Positions 48,184 to 48,776 of a stretch of DNA of 48,776 bases are shown here, piece by piece. A model generated the notes under the pieces. It was given only the letters and a program-made list of their open reading frames with translations. It searched no databases and was not told where the DNA came from. Position numbers and translations under genes: made by a program. Every line of letters starts with the position of its first letter. Positions within the stretch are counted from its first letter, which is position 1. The stretch is taken from IMG/VR virus record IMGVR_UViG_3300023703_000855, positions 1 through 48,776 of that record; one strand, 5' to 3'. Source of the stretch: a virus.

Positions 48184-48769
48184 TGATATTTCTCCAAGAT
48201 TTTCCAGACCAGATATTCCTGACGACATGCCAAGAAACGCCAAGATTTTTAGCAACATCTTTGGCGGTCGCAGTCCCTTTTGCATGTTTAATTTTCACTG
48301 CCAGCTCTTCATCAATTGTTGCTTTCGGATGCTTTGATCCGGTAAATACATCAACCTTCGCGGCTGAAAGCTTCGCCCGAGTCTCTGCTGAGTGCTTTCG
48401 ACCAAACATTGGGTTCTTTTCCCCAGAATTATTTCGTGAAGCAATAGCAGATAGTTTTGCGCGAGACTCATCATTCCACTTATATCCAGAGTTGCCTTCG
48501 CCGCCAATTGTTTTGTTGACAATATCAACACCCATGTTGCGCATGGTGTCAATTAAAAACACTTCATGATTGTGTGCTTCTTTTTCGGTTTCCCACTGAG
48601 CAAGAATGTGAACTTCATAACCATGCTTATTTGCAACATTTGACCAGTGGGCGCCACGCTTGCTGCGTCTGTTATCCCAAGCCCTGCGAGCAGAACCTTT
48701 TCCAATGTAAAAAGGTTTCCCCGTATCGTTCCTTGTGTGCATGTATGTGTAGTAGGGCAGTGCTGCCAT
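48176..48769 (-). CDS. GIY-YIG homing endonuclease with NUMOD3-like repeats
   Basis: Residues 1-90 form the GIY-YIG fold ('YYTYMHTRNDTGKPFYIGKG', later 'EAHNHEVFLIDTM'). Then follow a NUMOD3-type segment 'GEKNPMFGRKHSAETRAKLS' and a C-terminal wHTH ('TAKDVAKNLGVSWHVVRNIW'). It likely cuts phage DNA to spread. Only 7 bases lie before the ATG in this window, so a start further upstream cannot be excluded. Overlaps the nuclease start. Confidence 0.87.
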   Translation of the reverse strand: MAALPYYTYMHTRNDTGKPFYIGKGSARRAWDNRRSKRGAHWSNVANKHGYEVHILAQWETEKEAHNHEVFLIDTMRNMGVDIVNKTIGGEGNSGYKWNDESRAKLSAIASRNNSGEKNPMFGRKHSAETRAKLSAAKVDVFTGSKHPKATIDEELAVKIKHAKGTATAKDVAKNLGVSWHVVRNIWSGKSWRNING

Positions 48770-48776
48770 GTTGTTC

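Noticed and set aside
1-48776. CRISPR array or tRNA genes
   Set aside because: No regularly spaced repeats of CRISPR form and no cloverleaf-like sequence with matched arms were seen by eye; a tRNA scan could still find a cryptic one.

Overview
The window is most of the genome of a double-stranded DNA tailed phage, most likely a short-tailed (podovirus-type) one. It has small and large terminase, portal, scaffold and an N4-gp56-type major capsid protein, followed by adaptor- and nozzle-like proteins, tail fibres, a Rz/Rz1/GH19 lysis cassette and a run of very large proteins of the internal/ejection kind. There is no tape-measure, sheath or tail-tube gene. The moderately high GC content, sigma70-like promoters and small 'EAMKLALEALE...' proteins suggest a Gram-negative, probably betaproteobacterial (Burkholderiales-like) host. 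The host assignment is an inference.

Layout. (1) 11-8406, rightward: a Cro-like HTH protein, a large primase/helicase, an AT-rich repeat region that may be an origin, a RusA resolvase, then about eighteen tightly overlapping small genes (ATGA and TAATG junctions), several too small for routine calling. (2) 8384-13066: a good sigma70 promoter followed almost at once by a terminator, then DUF6496 protein, terminase and portal. A second promoter-leader-terminator block of related sequence lies after the portal. (3) 13079-21523: head and tail genes, with a free-standing HNH endonuclease next to the capsid gene. (4) 21540-25847: a cluster of tail-fibre modules with phage-like N termini and AT-richer C-terminal halves. 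(5) 25847-28776: membrane proteins and lysis genes, with Rz1 nested in Rz. (6) 28778-42561: a third promoter, then ejection-type proteins, a GNAT acetyltransferase, a 2270-residue multidomain 'polyvalent' protein (ParB-like, HExxH peptidase-like, GNAT-like and zeta-type P-loop kinase segments), a ferritin and a 909-residue partner, ending in a bidirectional terminator. (7) 48769-42590, leftward: GIY-YIG endonuclease, PD-(D/E)XK nuclease, SF2 helicase, MazG-like proteins, small Cys-rich proteins and a Tad2 (DUF2829) fusion. This operon begins outside the window and converges on the late operon.

How it works together. The two early operons supply replication, recombination, nucleotide metabolism and counter-defence. 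The late operon builds the particle, lyses the cell and loads proteins that probably enter the next host with the DNA. The most unusual points are the ferritin gene set between two giant virion-type proteins, two small genes overprinted in linker segments of the giant protein, a Tad2 anti-Thoeris domain fused to a phage domain, and a repeated promoter-leader-terminator unit that suggests late control by antitermination.
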